Positions 21,290 to 33,168 of a stretch of DNA of 64,000 nucleotides are shown here, piece by piece. Position 1 is the first letter of the stretch; every line of letters begins with the position of its first letter. Below the pieces are notes generated by a model that did no database searches, was not told where the DNA came from, and saw only the letters and a list, made by a program, of their open reading frames with translations. The DNA is from Coenobita brevimanus (taxonomy: Eukaryota > Arthropoda > Malacostraca > Decapoda > Coenobitidae). The position numbers and the translations under genes were made by a program. Location of the stretch: positions 14,828,203 through 14,892,202 of the forward strand of contig CM064713.1 in assembly GCA_032717465.1 (NCBI GenBank). Reading direction: 5' to 3'.

Positions 21290-24081
21290 ATTCGGTAAAG
21301 AAGTGGTTAAGGCCGGCCATGGGTGGTTTGAGCGCTTCAAGAGGAAGGCCGGTCTCACCAATGTTCGAATTCAAGGGGGGTCTGCTAGTGCTGACATTGA
21401 CGCTGCATCATCCCAGAACACCTGAAGAAGATCATCGAGGAAGGAGGATACTCCCCCAAGCAGGTGTTCAACATTGATGAGACTGGCCTCTACTGGAAGA
21501 AAATGCCAAGCAGGTAAGAAAATGTCTTCAATCGATGTTTAACAATTAAATTTTTGACAGGTTACAGTGATGAAGTGCTATGTGCATAGGAAGCAGTGCC
21601 ATGTGTAAAGGGAAGCATTGACTTCTGTAAAGGAGGCAGTGCCATGTTTAAAGAAAGGCAGTAGCACGTGTAAAGGTAGTCCTGCCATTAAAGGAAAATT
21701 CATGCAGGTTATTCTTAAAAATGATGTTTTGGTGTAAACTGTAAATGCTCCTTGTTTACGTAAGGTCTGTGAACTTGTCTAGTGAAATTTACTTCATAAT
21801 TACACAGCCTGCCATTAGAATGAAGTAAAATCTATGCATGTGTGTCTCAAAAGTGGTGTTACAGGCAAATTTTACAAGGATGAAAAATAAATGTTCCATG
21901 TTTATCTGGGGTAGGCGCAACGACATGTTGGAGAAAGTTAGGTTAGGCCTGTGTTATTCGGGGGTGAAATTTACTTCATTATTACACTACCTGCCATTAG
22001 AATGAAGTAAAATCTATCCATGTGTGTCTCAAAAGTGGTGTTATAGGCAAATTTTACAAGGATGAGAAATAAATGTTCCATGTTTATGTGGGGTAGGCGC
22101 AAGGCCACGCTGGAGGGAGTTAGGTTAAGCCTGTGTTTTTCGGGGGTGATATTTACTTCATTATTACACTGCCTGCCATTAGAATGAACTTAAATTTATC
22201 CATGTGTGTCTTAAAAGTGATGTTATAGGCAAATTTTACAACGGTAAAGCATAAATGCTTCATGTTTAGGTTAGATTTCTTAATTGGCACAAGGTCTCAT
22301 TAGGCGGAGGTAAGTCTAAGATATGACTGTGTTTTTCCCACAATCAACATGCGCGTGTGGTCTCCTTGGAGGGAGTTAGGGTAGGCACGTGTTTTTTGAG
22401 GGTTAAATTAACTTTGTAATTACAGTGCCTGCCGTTAGAATGAAGTAAAAATTATGCATGTGTGTCTAAAAATGTGATGTTATAAGAAAATTTTACAACG
22501 ATGAAAAATAAATGCCCCATGTTTAGGTTAGATTTCTGAATTGGCGCAAGGTTTCATTAGATGGAGGTAAAATAGGACTGTGTTTTCCACAGAACCAACA
22601 TGCGTGTGTGTGTCCTTTGGAAGGAGTTAGGATAAAGATGTTTTTTGGAGTGAAATCAACTTTGTAATTACGGTGCCTGCCGTTAGAATGAAGTAAAAAT
22701 TATGCATGTGTGTCTTAAAAGTGATGTTTTGGGCAAATTTTACAGCGAAACAAAATAAACTAATGCCCCATGTTTTCATAAGATATCTGAATTGGCGTGA
22801 GGTCTCATTAGACAGACGTAAGATAGGACTGTATTTTTCGCAGAACCTACATCTTCAAGTGCGAAAAGTCTGCTTTGGGATTCAAGGCGACGAAGGACCA
22901 GCTGACTTTGGCCTTAGGGGGCAATGCAGAGGGTGATGTTAAGCTTAGACCACTGCTGGTCTACAGCTACGAAAATCCCCAGGCGCTGAAAAACACATCA
23001 AAGCATTCTCTGCCCGTCTACTGGAAATCCTCCAAAAAAGCATGGGTCACTTTTTCAATCTTTTACAACTACATCTACAACTATTTCTCCCCCTTCATCT
23101 CCAGCTACATGAAATCTAACAACCTAGCGAACAGGGCCCTGCTGCTAGTCGACAATGCCCCAGCACATCCACCAACCATGGTCGACTGGTGTGATAACGT
23201 CCAGGTAGTTTTCCTTCCCCCGAACACCACATCGCTGTTGCAGCCATGTGATCAGGGGGTGATTGCCACCTTCAAACAGTATTACACAAGATGAGCCATG
23301 CGTTTGCTGTTGCATGCTAGAAGGGAAGGCAGAGCCAATGGACTGCAGGAATTCTGGAAGGCCTTTGATATTAAAAAGGGCCTTCAGATGATAGATGAAG
23401 CGTGCCGGGAGATCTCCTCTTCTACTATGAATGCTGTTTGGAGGAAACTGTGGCCAGAGGCAGTGCATGACTTCACTGGTTTTGCAGTGCCCAATCCTAT
23501 CGACCTCGACAAGGAGATTGCTGTCCTTGCCAACGAGGCCGCGCTAGGAGATAGTGGAGAGGAATTGTGGCCAGAGGACATAATGGACCTTGTGGAGTCT
23601 CACAACCAGGAGCTCTCTATGGAGGACCTCCTGGAGTTGGAGGAGACGAGGACAGATGCTCCAGAGCCTGACTCTTCAGTCCCACCCACACTGACCATTG
23701 TGGCACTTGAAAAGATTCTGGACTCATTTGAGCAAGCTACGGAGGTGGCCTTTCAGCTTGACCCAGAGATGGACAGAAGCTACAAGGTGCGCAATGCTGT
23801 CAAGGATGTGGCGAGATGTTATGAGGAGCTTCTTTGAACAAAAAAATCAGCGGCCAAGCAACGCAAAGTCACTGATTTTCTCCTAAGGCTCGGCCTGCCG
23901 CACCTGCCGTACCATGAGCTCTGCCTGCTCCACATCCCTCAACTTCCTCCCAGCATCACCCCATTCCTTCATCAGCCCTGGAGTCTCCTGATGTTCTGCC
24001 TTCATCACAACCACCTGCACCAGCACCATCTACAGCTTCAAAAACACCTGCACCAGTCGAGGAAGTACCAGAGGAGCAATA
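21290..24081 (+). pseudogene. Tigger (TIGD1-like) transposase with an intron
   Basis: Exon 1 (to 21513) reads GWFERFKRKAGLTNVRIQGG, loses frame near 21412, then [20 protein letters not shown], with the first catalytic Asp. GT-AG intron 21514-22843 splits an Arg codon. Exon 2 reads TYIFKCEKSALGFKATKDQL, then LLLVDNAPAHPP (second Asp) and LQPCDQGVIATFK (third), so all three acidic residues are present. A TGA at 23292-23294 stands where CGA (Arg) is likely, probably CpG decay, and the frame runs on to 23837. A later frameshift leads to a proline-rich tail ending VEEVPEEQ at about 24081. Pogo-type transposases combine CENP-B-like DNA binding with a DDE core; the N-terminal DNA-binding part is missing here. 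The element's own 3' terminus is at 34063-34138. Confidence 0.88.
21514..22843 (+). repeat. Intron of the Tigger gene made of about five tandem units
   Basis: Donor AGCAG/GTAAGAA and acceptor TTTTTCGCAG/AACC join two exons in perfect frame. Units start near 21782, 21966, 22147, 22402 and 22650, each beginning with a TTTACTTCATTATTACACTG-type segment and CCTGCCATTAGAATGAAG. The first three are about 183 bp, the later ones about 250 bp. The last units carry extra acceptor-like copies (TGTTTTCCACAGAACCAACA at about 22580), so they seem to have duplicated the intron-exon boundary itself. Confidence 0.8.
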
Positions 24082-24082
24082 G

Positions 24083-24426
24083 GGCGAGGCAGTGGCTCAA
24101 TCGGTAGAGAGGTGGCGTGCGGTCCTAACGGACCCAGGTTCAAATCCCGGCTGGGGTAGGGAACTGTTTAAGGATTTGAATTTCATTAAATCAGGCTTTA
24201 CTGATCAACCAGAAGACCCGCCGACATGTAAAAATACCCCCGCTAATACCAGTACACCAGTCCTGTATGAGACAGCCCTAGCATGTATTCAATATGGACG
24301 GTGGGTGTTAGCGCCGAAGTGGTGACATGGAGAGGTGTATGGTATGTAGGAGGACTACTGGGCCTTGATAGCAGGCTGTGAAGCCTATGCCCAGAGTCGG
24401 ACACATAAAAATAAAAAAATAAAAAT
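24083..24426 (+). mobile_element. tRNA-derived SINE
   Basis: The head has perfect pol III boxes: A box TGGCTCAATCG (24093-24103) and B box GGTTCAAATCC (24137-24147). A body follows, and the 3' end is an A-rich tail (CACATAAAAATAAAAAAATA). It lies just after the Tigger stop codon, in the element's 3' region. It is not a functional tRNA: the 3' acceptor half does not pair and the head runs into the body. Confidence 0.8.
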
Positions 24427-24674
24427 GTGACAGCACCATATCAACGACACGAATCTCCAGCTGCAGCATAGGTCTATATTTAAATGCACAGTGTACTAAT
24501 ACTACAGTAATTAGTTGTATGTTTTATTTGTTTATGCTTGTACAATAGTATAGTACTGTATACGTGTACTGCATACTTCTAAATAGGAGGGGTAAAGTTT
24601 TAGTTGGGGGTCCAATGGGGTCCTGGAACGCATCCCCCCCTTTATTTGTATATTTCAGTGGGGAAAATCGTTCC

Positions 24675-24827
24675 TATTAGGATGCGAAACAACCGAACTC
24701 ATCGGCCTCAGACTTCCAAGTGAGCAGGCTCCGCCTGCATACCACAAGACCCTTCCGATGATGTCACCACTCGGACCGTAACAAGTGCGTGCACACACAC
24801 ACACACTAACAGCAATATGCACTAACA
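24675..24827 (-). repeat. 3' LTR of the copia element
   Basis: 153 bp, starting TGTTAGTGCATATTGCTGTT and ending CGCATCCTAATA on the minus strand. It differs from the 5' LTR at about a dozen positions and in CA-repeat length. Confidence 0.9.
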
Positions 24828-24848
24828 CTCTCATCCTCTCTTCTTACT
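24828..24848 (-). other. Polypurine tract
   Basis: Minus strand AAGAAGAGAGGATGAGAG directly before the 3' LTR start TGTTAGTG; this is where plus-strand priming would occur. Confidence 0.7.
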
Positions 24849-24989
24849 TTGATGAAAGATCCCAAGGACGAAACTGAATGGATTATTGGCATCCTATACA
24901 CACTATATATCCAATACATAGACTTTTGTTTAAGTGCCATTAAGACCCAGTCTGTAACCACAGACAGATATGTGGTGTTCCTTGAAGTA

Positions 24990-26615
24990 TTATAATCCTT
25001 CTAGTCCCGGCTGACTGCTGCGCGCAGCCGCTCGGTCGAGGCACCTTTCTTGGTGAGACAGTCAGCCAGTTGTTGTGATGTACCCACCCAAGACACTTCA
25101 TCAATCTCCCCTCGCTCCAACATGTCTTGTAATACAGCAATATCAATGCGCAATCTTCTGTCTTCTACACTCCTACAGGAGTAAAGGGTGTCCACCAGAC
25201 TCTTGTTATCCACGAAACACTTGATCTTGAAATCTCCACATCCAGAAATCTCACGCAATATGTTGGCGAGATATACAGCAGTTTCAGCACACTCAAGCAG
25301 CGCCAACGTTTCAGCAGATAAAGTAGATTTGACAACCCGCCTGATCTTTCTAGTCTGCCAGAATAGGCCCACTAGCATCTCATAGGAAGATCACAAAGCC
25401 TCCCTGAGACCCATTGCCTACAAGGTTGGCAAAAGAGGCATCTGAAAAGCACTCTATATAACATTCATCGAGTGGCCCCATTCTTGGAATGTATAGCTTC
25501 ATGTTGTCAGTCTTCATTCTTGTTGGGCCTAAGCAAATCTGCTATGGTAGCTTGGTTGCTAGTCATACTCAACTCACACACATCAAAGGCAATATCTGGT
25601 CGAGTGTGTGTGGCAATCCAATTGAGCTGCCCAATTAACGCTCGGTACTCAGTTTTCTCAGACTCAGGAAGCTCTCCTGATTTTACTGCTGCACGATGTC
25701 TGCTCAGCGTGACTGGTTTCAAAGACGAAGCATACTGGAACTGGTCAAGCGTTATGCTGCCATCGCTGTTGGAGACGACATTTAGACCAGCGTATTTGAA
25801 AGCTTTTGATTCCGAACTGCCGATGAGGAATATTTGGCTCAAACTGTTTATCAAAAACTGTTTATCACTTGCTGCTCGAACTCACGTGTACCAGCCCAAA
25901 GGAAATCATCAACACAAATGCATATAATGCCTTCCATCTTGCCCCTATTACTCCATGAGAACAGTGCCGAATCCAGTGATGACACTTTAGCTCCGAGACT
26001 CAACAACTGATCTTTAACGCACAGGTACCAATGCCTAGCAGCATCACAATGGCCGTAAACCGTTTTCTTTAGTCTCCACAGCTTACCGTTTGCATATTCA
26101 AGCAGAGGACGTAAACGAACAACTCGCTCAATGTCATTACCTTGCAGATAAGCAGCCTTCACATCCATAGCGTGGCAATCCCATTGGTTAGTGGAGGCAA
26201 AAGAAAGTGCCAAACGCACAGCCTCTTTTGAGCACGTAGGAGAGTCTTTTCGGAGATCCACGGTGTCTTCCTCAAATCCTCTGGTGACTAAACGGGCTTT
26301 AACAATAGGCTTCTTGTTTTTCATTTTTTCCATCACAACCCATCGAACTGTTATGGCATCTTGCCCAACATCATCTACTTCCTCATACACATCATTATTC
26401 TGCAAGTTTGTAATTTCTGTTTCCTTGGCGCATAATACGTCCTCAGAGTTTAAAAGAACAAGCATCTCAGCTTCATCATCAACTACTTCCCATGTGCTGA
26501 AATCATTTTGCAGATCCACCGAATCAATATTGCCATCAGAGTCCCTCTTCAAATTGTAGTGTTTGTACTTTCCAGTGGCTTTTCCTACCCGACTCACAAT
26601 CCTTCCAGTCATCAA
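24990..26615 (-). pseudogene. copia reverse transcriptase and RNase H
   Basis: 26615-25851 holds the RT: NDVYEEV, ITVRWVVMEKMKNKKPIVKA, LVTRGFEE, CHAMDVKAAYLQGN with the first catalytic Asp, GKLWRLKKTVYG, and the CICVDDFLWAG box (second and third Asp). A frameshift at about 25852 leads into 25854-25507 (YRALIGQLNWIATHTRPDIA). RNase H follows another frameshift: CFSDASFANL near 25430, then STLSAETLALLECAE, FVDNKSLVDTL, RLRIDIAVLQDML and QQLADCLTKKGA in 25378-25001. The domains are complete but spread over several frames, so no active polymerase is encoded. Confidence 0.9.
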
Positions 26616-26879
26616 CTCTCCAGTTTCTGAATGTATTCCCTTTATGTGTTGACCAACAGAAACTTTGGGAGGCTCCTTAACCGGAAGAGAAACTGTGGGA
26701 GGCTAATCATCCAGAATTGGACCATTTTCCGACTCATCATCCGGTGGATAGTCATTCAACAGTTGCGAAGAATCGTCATTAGGCTTCTCTTGGACTACAC
26801 TATTCTTCTCATAACTACTGACGCTGTCTCCAACTGTAGTATTTCGTTCTGGAGCACGTGCTAGACGACACACGTGCAC

Positions 26880-27870
26880 TCACACGTAGACACCGCCGTG
26901 TCTCACTAGAATTTGTTTTCCATCTCTGCCTATTACGATTCCAGGACCATGCCATTCATGACTGTCATTTCTTTTGTAGAAGACCTCATCTCCATTTTGG
27001 ATGTCGTTTAAGTCACTCGAATGTATGTTGTGCCCCAGAGCCCTAGCCAAACGTTCACACGATTCAGTCTTTATAAACTCTTGCCTTGCTAAATGAAGAG
27101 CGTTCAAATTGTCCCTCACAATTTTTTATGGCGATGTGGGTTCCAAGGCTGGAGGATCATTTGCATACACATTAGGCAGGCCAGGGTTTTGACCAAAAAC
27201 AAGTTGGTTAGGAGAAAAACCTGCATAGTTGGTTAGAGCATTTCTTGCCGATACTGCCCAAGCCAAGGCCACATCCAAGTCACACTGGCTATCAGCCATT
27301 ATCTTCCTAACAATGTCACCTATGACTGCATTTTGACGCTCACATACTCCGTTGCTCCATGGACTCTCTGCAGACGTCATCATGATCTTGATATTAAAGG
27401 CCTCTCCCAATGCTCGTATTTCAGCATTGTTGAATTCACACCCATTATCTGTGTGAATTTTTCCAGGTGCGCCAAACAGAACAATCCAGCTCCAAAATAC
27501 TCCTTTGATAATGGTGGTCGCACATTTGTCCACAATTACTATCGCGGTGAAGTACTTGGTCGCCAAATCAACGAGGACGAAGAAATAATGCCTTCCCCAA
27601 GCTTTCAAATCCATAGCTATGGCTTCGTTAAACTTAGATGACATGGGCAAACTGACTACAGGTCGAGGCTTAGCTCTCTAGTGCCTACAACAGACTGTGC
27701 ATGCATCAGATACATCCTTGATAACTTGCTCCAGTTCTGAACTTTTAATTCCAGCATCTGTAATAAGTCTGATTAGTTTAGCCAATGTTGGGTGTCCAAA
27801 TTGCCTGTGAAGCTTCAAAGCCATTTTGTCTACATCACCCCCAAGAGATGCCAGTGTGATCGTTTCACAA
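26880..27870 (-). pseudogene. copia integrase
   Basis: The zinc-binding HHCC domain reads KLHRQFGHPT ... CTVCCRH (27810-27690), followed by a stop where other elements continue. The catalytic core in 27650-27126 has MDLKAWG (first Asp), IHTDNGCEFNN (second Asp) and SNGVCERQNAVI (Glu), the complete D,D,E triad. One stop near 27127 separates it from the C-terminal domain at 27119-26880 (ARQEFIKTESCERLARALGH, GDEVFYKRNDSHEW, GPGIVIGRDGKQILVRHGG). The frame is the same on both sides of the stop. 26616-26879 is the linker to RT, with stops. Confidence 0.88.
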
Positions 27871-27884
27871 AACTCTCAGCCTAG

Positions 27885-29650
27885 TCACAAAGAAATTGGA
27901 AGCAAGTAATGGCCTGAAGATGAGGACTTCAAATTAACGATAGTTCCACAAATTTTGACCTGGTCACTCTCAAAATTAATCACCATTTTTGCTTTTTTCA
28001 TGGAACATTTGCTCAGCAGCAAGGGAATATTGCAGTTCACCACATCAGTCACAATGATTGCACACATATTTCCAATGTAGCAGGGCAGGGTAACACGTTT
28101 GAGGGAAGATACTGTGACACCATCAGCGATAGTAAACGTTGAGGATGACTTTTCTTCTATTATAGCTTCACGTTCATAATCACTGAGCTCACTTAGATAG
28201 CAACTGATCCATTCAACCCCACATACAGTTGTAGAACACCCTGTGTCTAGAACAGCACATCCCTTAGATTCTTCTACTAACGTCTGTAATTTACCTCTAC
28301 TAGCTGTATCATCTGCATAGCCCATAAATAATGACAGATGCACTGTTTCATAATTTTCTTCTCGACTGCCTTTATTTTCGTATGCATCCGGACAGTCGCG
28401 TGCCCAATTAAATCGAGAATCACATACTAAACACCTCGACACCTTACCATCAAGCATGAGCGGGTTCTGCCTCCTGCCGGTGGATGAGCAATGGGAAATT
28501 CTAGCAGACACAGTTGAACAGCCATCACCACGACCTCGATCACGTACTGCACCACCCCAAAACCTTGTCCTTCCTCGTCGAGTACTCCTAACGTAAAACG
28601 TTTCATCATCCCCAACTTCGTCACTCCAAAAAACTGGTTCACTCTTCACCTCACTGACAGACACCGATGCATCGTTCTGCCTGCAAATTTCCCTAGCGAA
28701 AATATGAGGCACTTGGAGGGAAAACCAGGTAAGCGCCACCCCTGCCAGAAACGGAGTTACATATACCACTTTATTCCCCAAATCCTCTTCCACCACTATA
28801 ACAAGGGATTAAGTGAAAAAGATGTCCCTAAGATGGTTGAAAATTACAGTTTTTAAAGGGCTGTGAATGACTGTACTGCTATTGATAGCCAACCACTCCA
28901 TGACATTACCATTAGGTCCATTTTGGCTTAGTATTTTCTTCTCCCATGTACTGCATCCTTGGAAACCAACATCATGTCCGGTTTTCCTACTTGAGTTAAG
29001 GTGATTTTACCATAGTTTTCATGTCAAATCTCGCATTTATTGTAAGCTGCATGTATGTGAGGCTAAGAGTGAGAGGGAAAACCAGGCGAGCACCACACAG
29101 CAGGAGGTGGCAGCAAGACATGCCAATCGCGTGGCTCAATGCATACTACCAAGCTTTTTTTTATGACACCACCATAAAGGCACATGTCCTTACTTACCTA
29201 CTGACATATTTTCAGTCTCAATATCTTATAGCTGACCTACAATAACACATATTATGGGTAAAAGTACTGCTACTTTGTCGTCGATTGTTGTCTAACAAGA
29301 GGAGAAAGAAGATGTTATTGAATTTATTCATTTAAAATACCACTAACTATCAGCGTCTGAGTATCATTACGGAAAAGTAGATGAATTAGGCTACATGGAA
29401 AAAAAAAACAAGAGCAGAATATCTTCATTGGTTGAAAAGTTATGTAATATTTAAAGTACACAAACTTTTACAGCATTTTTTTCTGTTTTCTTTTTTTGGT
29501 GCTTACCTGGTTTTCCCTCTAATGGCCTCATATGATTCAGGGCAGATTTCATTTTTTCGTAAGTTACCTCAGTTATCGCATACATCACTAGTTGTTGCTC
29601 ACTATCTGAAAGTTTGCATGAAGCCAGAAGCATAAAAGCCATTACAGAAT
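27885..29650 (-). pseudogene. copia gag C-terminus and protease, split by a MITE
   Basis: Gag middle 29642-29534 reads MAFMLLASCKLSDSEQQLVM, then EVTYEKMKSALNH. After removal of 828 bp (MITE plus one ATAT) it continues in frame at 28705 as IFAREICRQNDAS and KSEPVFW. A CCHC-type knuckle (CLVCDSRFNWARDC) has Asn where His is usual. The aspartic protease motif AVLDTGCSTTVCG follows, then FTIADG and NIPLLLSKCSMKKA. The gag-protease frame is open from 28796 to 27885. Confidence 0.88.
28706..29529. mobile_element. MITE-like element with 32-bp TIRs inside copia gag
   Basis: Left end GAGGCACTTGGAGGGAAAAC and right end (reverse complement) GAGGCCATTAGAGGGAAAAC continue as CAGGTAAGCgCC/CAGGTAAGCaCC. 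The target duplication is ATAT (28702-28705 and 29530-29533). Excision with one ATAT (828 bp) restores the gag frame. A third copy of the terminal motif lies inside at about 29071-29100. No coding frame, and no family I can name. Confidence 0.75.
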
Positions 29651-30561
29651 TTGATAGTAGTAGTAGTAGTTGTTCCCTAGGCAGTCTGGCCGAGCAACCC
29701 TGAGTCCCTTAAGAAGGTCATAGCGAGACCGGGCTTCCCCACAGAGCTCTCAAAGAGTGTATGTTGTGTTGTTGGCGTAGGTGATTGTGTGCAATGCAGT
29801 CTTCCATAATGTGCTTAATAGTATGGGGTGCTGTGTTGCATCCTGGACAGGCATCAGTGACGGAGTCATCCAGCCTCTTCTGGTAGCTTAAGAGGGCAGG
29901 ATGGTGCCCACATCTCAGCCTGGCCAGGTGGACCCTGTCCTCACGGGGAAGGTAGGATTCAGAAGGATGGATGTCAGGAGGCCGCGCATGCAGCTGTGTG
30001 TTGTCTTTAAGCGACTGAACGGAGCGGCGAGTGATCTGAGTGTGGATATGCTTGTGGAAGCTGGTCTGAGGTGGGCGAGGGGGGAGAGATGACAGTATTT
30101 GTGTATGGTATTGTGTGCTGGGTGTTGTTTTGATGTTCCTTGGTGTGGGTGGATGTGCTGCCATGTAATATAGTGGATGTTGTGGGTTTGTGGAGGCTGC
30201 AGCAAGAAACAGGGTGCCTCTCATGTCTAGGTGATCCTTGACTTTGAAGACTTTGGTTTCTTGATGTAGGTGGTCTGTGGGTGTAGTAGCTGTGCAGCCT
30301 GTGATTATTTTTAGGGCCTTGTTCTGTATGGTCTGTAGAGTGTTGTAGTGTGTTTTGGTGAGGTTAGAAGCCCAGGCAGGGCTTGCATAATTCATCACTG
30401 AACGTATGTATTGTTTGTATACTATGGTGGTGGTTTCTTTGTTGTGTCCGAATGTTGTATGGGCAAGTGACCTCAAAGCACTGAGTCTTGGTTTTATTTT
30501 ATTTTTGATGTTTGTGATGTGTTGTTTAAATGACATTGCTGTACTGTATGTCACACCAAGG

Positions 30562-30564
<3 letters not shown>

Positions 30565-30615
<51 letters not shown>
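30565..30615 (-). repeat. (CA)n microsatellite inside the LINE E1 RT ORF
   Basis: About 50 bp of alternating TG/CA, translated in the RT frame as a Thr-His repeat just before KILGVTY. LINE E2 has a shorter run at the same codon position (41744-41772). Confidence 0.9.
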
Positions 30616-30616
<1 letters not shown>

Positions 30617-33168
30617 TAGAGGAGTGTTGTTTATGGTGAGGTGTGGGATGTGACTGTTCTGCTGTCCAGTTTGTAAGAAGAGTCACTGTAGATTTGGCTG
30701 GGTCTATTTTGAGCCTGTTTGTGGTGAACCATTCGTGTAGTGTGTTGAGGTAAGGTTGAATGATGTGTGCAGTTGTGTTTGCATTTTGGTGCGTACAAGT
30801 AAGTGTTATATCATCTGCTATGTGTATCTGTGGTGTGTGGGGTGTGGGTATGTAGTGTATGTACAGGTTAAAGAGTGTAGGGGACAAAACAGATCCTTGG
30901 GGGACGCCGTTTGTGAAGTTTCTGATGTTAGAAAGACTGACCGGCAAATGTTACATGTGCACATCTGCCTGCTAAGTAGTTTGACAGCCATCTTTTTGTG
31001 TTATTGTGCATGTTTGTGTTGAGTATTTTGCTTGTGAGGTTGTGGCGGGGGATGGCATCAAAAGCTTTGCTAATGTCTAGTGTGATTAGGATTGTTCTGT
31101 GTGGTGGCCTAGCTGAATTCATGCCGTTGAAAACTCTCTGTGTAAGGTCTGTAAGAAGGGTGTTTGTGGAGTGTAGTGGCCTAAAGCCATGTTGTGACTG
31201 GGCTAGCGGAATGTGAGATGTGGCTAGTTGTAGTACCAGTCGTTCAGTGACTTTAGAGGGGGTGCAGAGGAGTGTGATGGGGTGATGTGAGGAGGGTAAC
31301 TTGGGGTCTTTGTTGGGTTTAGGGATAGCGATGATATTGCCATGCTTCCAGATGTTGGGTATTATGTTGTGTGAGTAGCTGTAGTTTGATATGTTGGTGA
31401 GTGCTTATATGCCTTGTGGTCCTAGGTGTTTAAGGTGAATGTTGCTTATCTTGTCTGGTCCACAGGCAGATGAGTGCTTGAGGTTGTTAATGATGTGTTT
31501 TGTCTGGTTGTAAGTGAAAGGTGCATAGTCTGGGTCTGTGGGGAACTGTCTCTTACTTCGGATGATATGTCGGTCTTCGGGATGGGGGTTTAGATAGCTG
31601 ACTTGTGAAAAGTGATTGATGAGAGTGTTTGCTTGTTGTGTGTTTGAGGGTATGGTGTCTGTTGTTGTGATGGCAGCGTGTGACTGTGTGGTGTTGCTGT
31701 TGGAAAGTGTGATGCTGTTTAGTGTTTTGTAGAGTCTGCTGATGTTTGTTTTGTGGTCAGGTGTTTGGAGGTAATTTTTCCAGTTTAGTGTTTGCTGTTC
31801 TGATATTTTATTGTTTATCTGAGTGTTGAGTTCTTGTATTTGTTGAATGATGTCTTGTGTATGGGGTCATGGGGAGTGTCGCAGTGTGTCCCGTTGTCTG
31901 ATGAGGCCTTGAATTTCTGGTGTGAAGTTGGGGTTGAGTCTCTTTCTGTTGCCTCTAGGGATGTGTCTTTTGTCTGCATTTGTATGATTGTATTGAAAGT
32001 GTGAACAACAACGTTGATGTTTGTGATGGGTGTACTGTTTAGTGTTTCGAAATATTGTTCTGTTTCAGTTACAAAGGCCTCCAAGGTGGCTCTCTTATAA
32101 TTAATGTATGTGTGTTTGTGGCCAGCTGGGGTGATTCTGGTTTTGGTAGTGATGATGATTGGGAGGTGATCAGAACCTAGGGCTTTGATCACTCTCCACG
32201 ATGTACTGGGGGCGAGGTTTGGGGAGCAGAAGGTGATGTCTGGAGATGATGGGAGGAAAAGGGCTTGGTGTGGGATATGGGTATGTTGGTCTAAACTGTT
32301 TAGTATGAAAAGATGATCTGTCTGGGACTGTAGTACCAGCCCTCTGTCTGTGTCAGGGTTGTTGACATGCCAGGCCAACGACTTGGCATTGAAATCACCA
32401 CACAGGATGATGTTGGGTATGTTAGTGATGTGGTGTATCTGTGGCAAGTAATTGTGTGGTACTGTGGGGGACGATTGGGGGGAATGTATGTGTTGGCGAT
32501 TGTTATGTGTGATTTGTTACCAGTGTGTATTTTAATTTATTGTATTTCTGTTGTGGTGTCATGTGGAGGGAGAAGTGACTTTGTGTGTGCACTGGTATCT
32601 GCAAAGTTGATGGATTTGTGTACCAGGGTGATGAGTCCACCACCACCGCTGTCGGCCCGGTCTTGTCAAATGATGGTGAAGTTATGAAATGTCAGTGTTT
32701 TCGGTGCTCTGTGTAGTTATGTTTCTTGTAAGATGGCAATGTGTATGTTTTGTTGTTTGATGAATTGTGTGAGTTCATGTATTTTGGTGTTTATGCCATC
32801 TATGTTTAACTGAAGGATGTTTATGTTGTGTGTGCGATGTGTGTTGGCTGCTGCAGCACAGGGGAGAGGTGGTGTGGGTGGAGGGGAAAGGGTAGGAGGA
32901 GGTTGTGATGGAGGTAAGGGTTGAGGTGGATTAGGATGGGTTGGAATGGGAGGAGCTGGGGGACTGGATGGTGTGGGAAGGGTTGGTGGGTTTGGCTGTG
33001 GAGGTGTGAAGGAAGTAGGAGTAGGATTGGAAGGGGGGTTGATGGGTGGGGGGCAGGAGCATAAGGAGCAGTCCAGGTGTTTGAGTAATGTTTTCTGGAT
33101 GCAAGTGTTGTGCATGTGCAATGGGTCCAGTTCTTGCAAGAATTGCACTGAACTGAACCTTTTGTCTG

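Noticed and set aside
24083..24160. Possible functional tRNA gene
   Set aside because: A and B boxes are perfect, but no complete cloverleaf forms and the sequence continues into a SINE body and A-rich tail.
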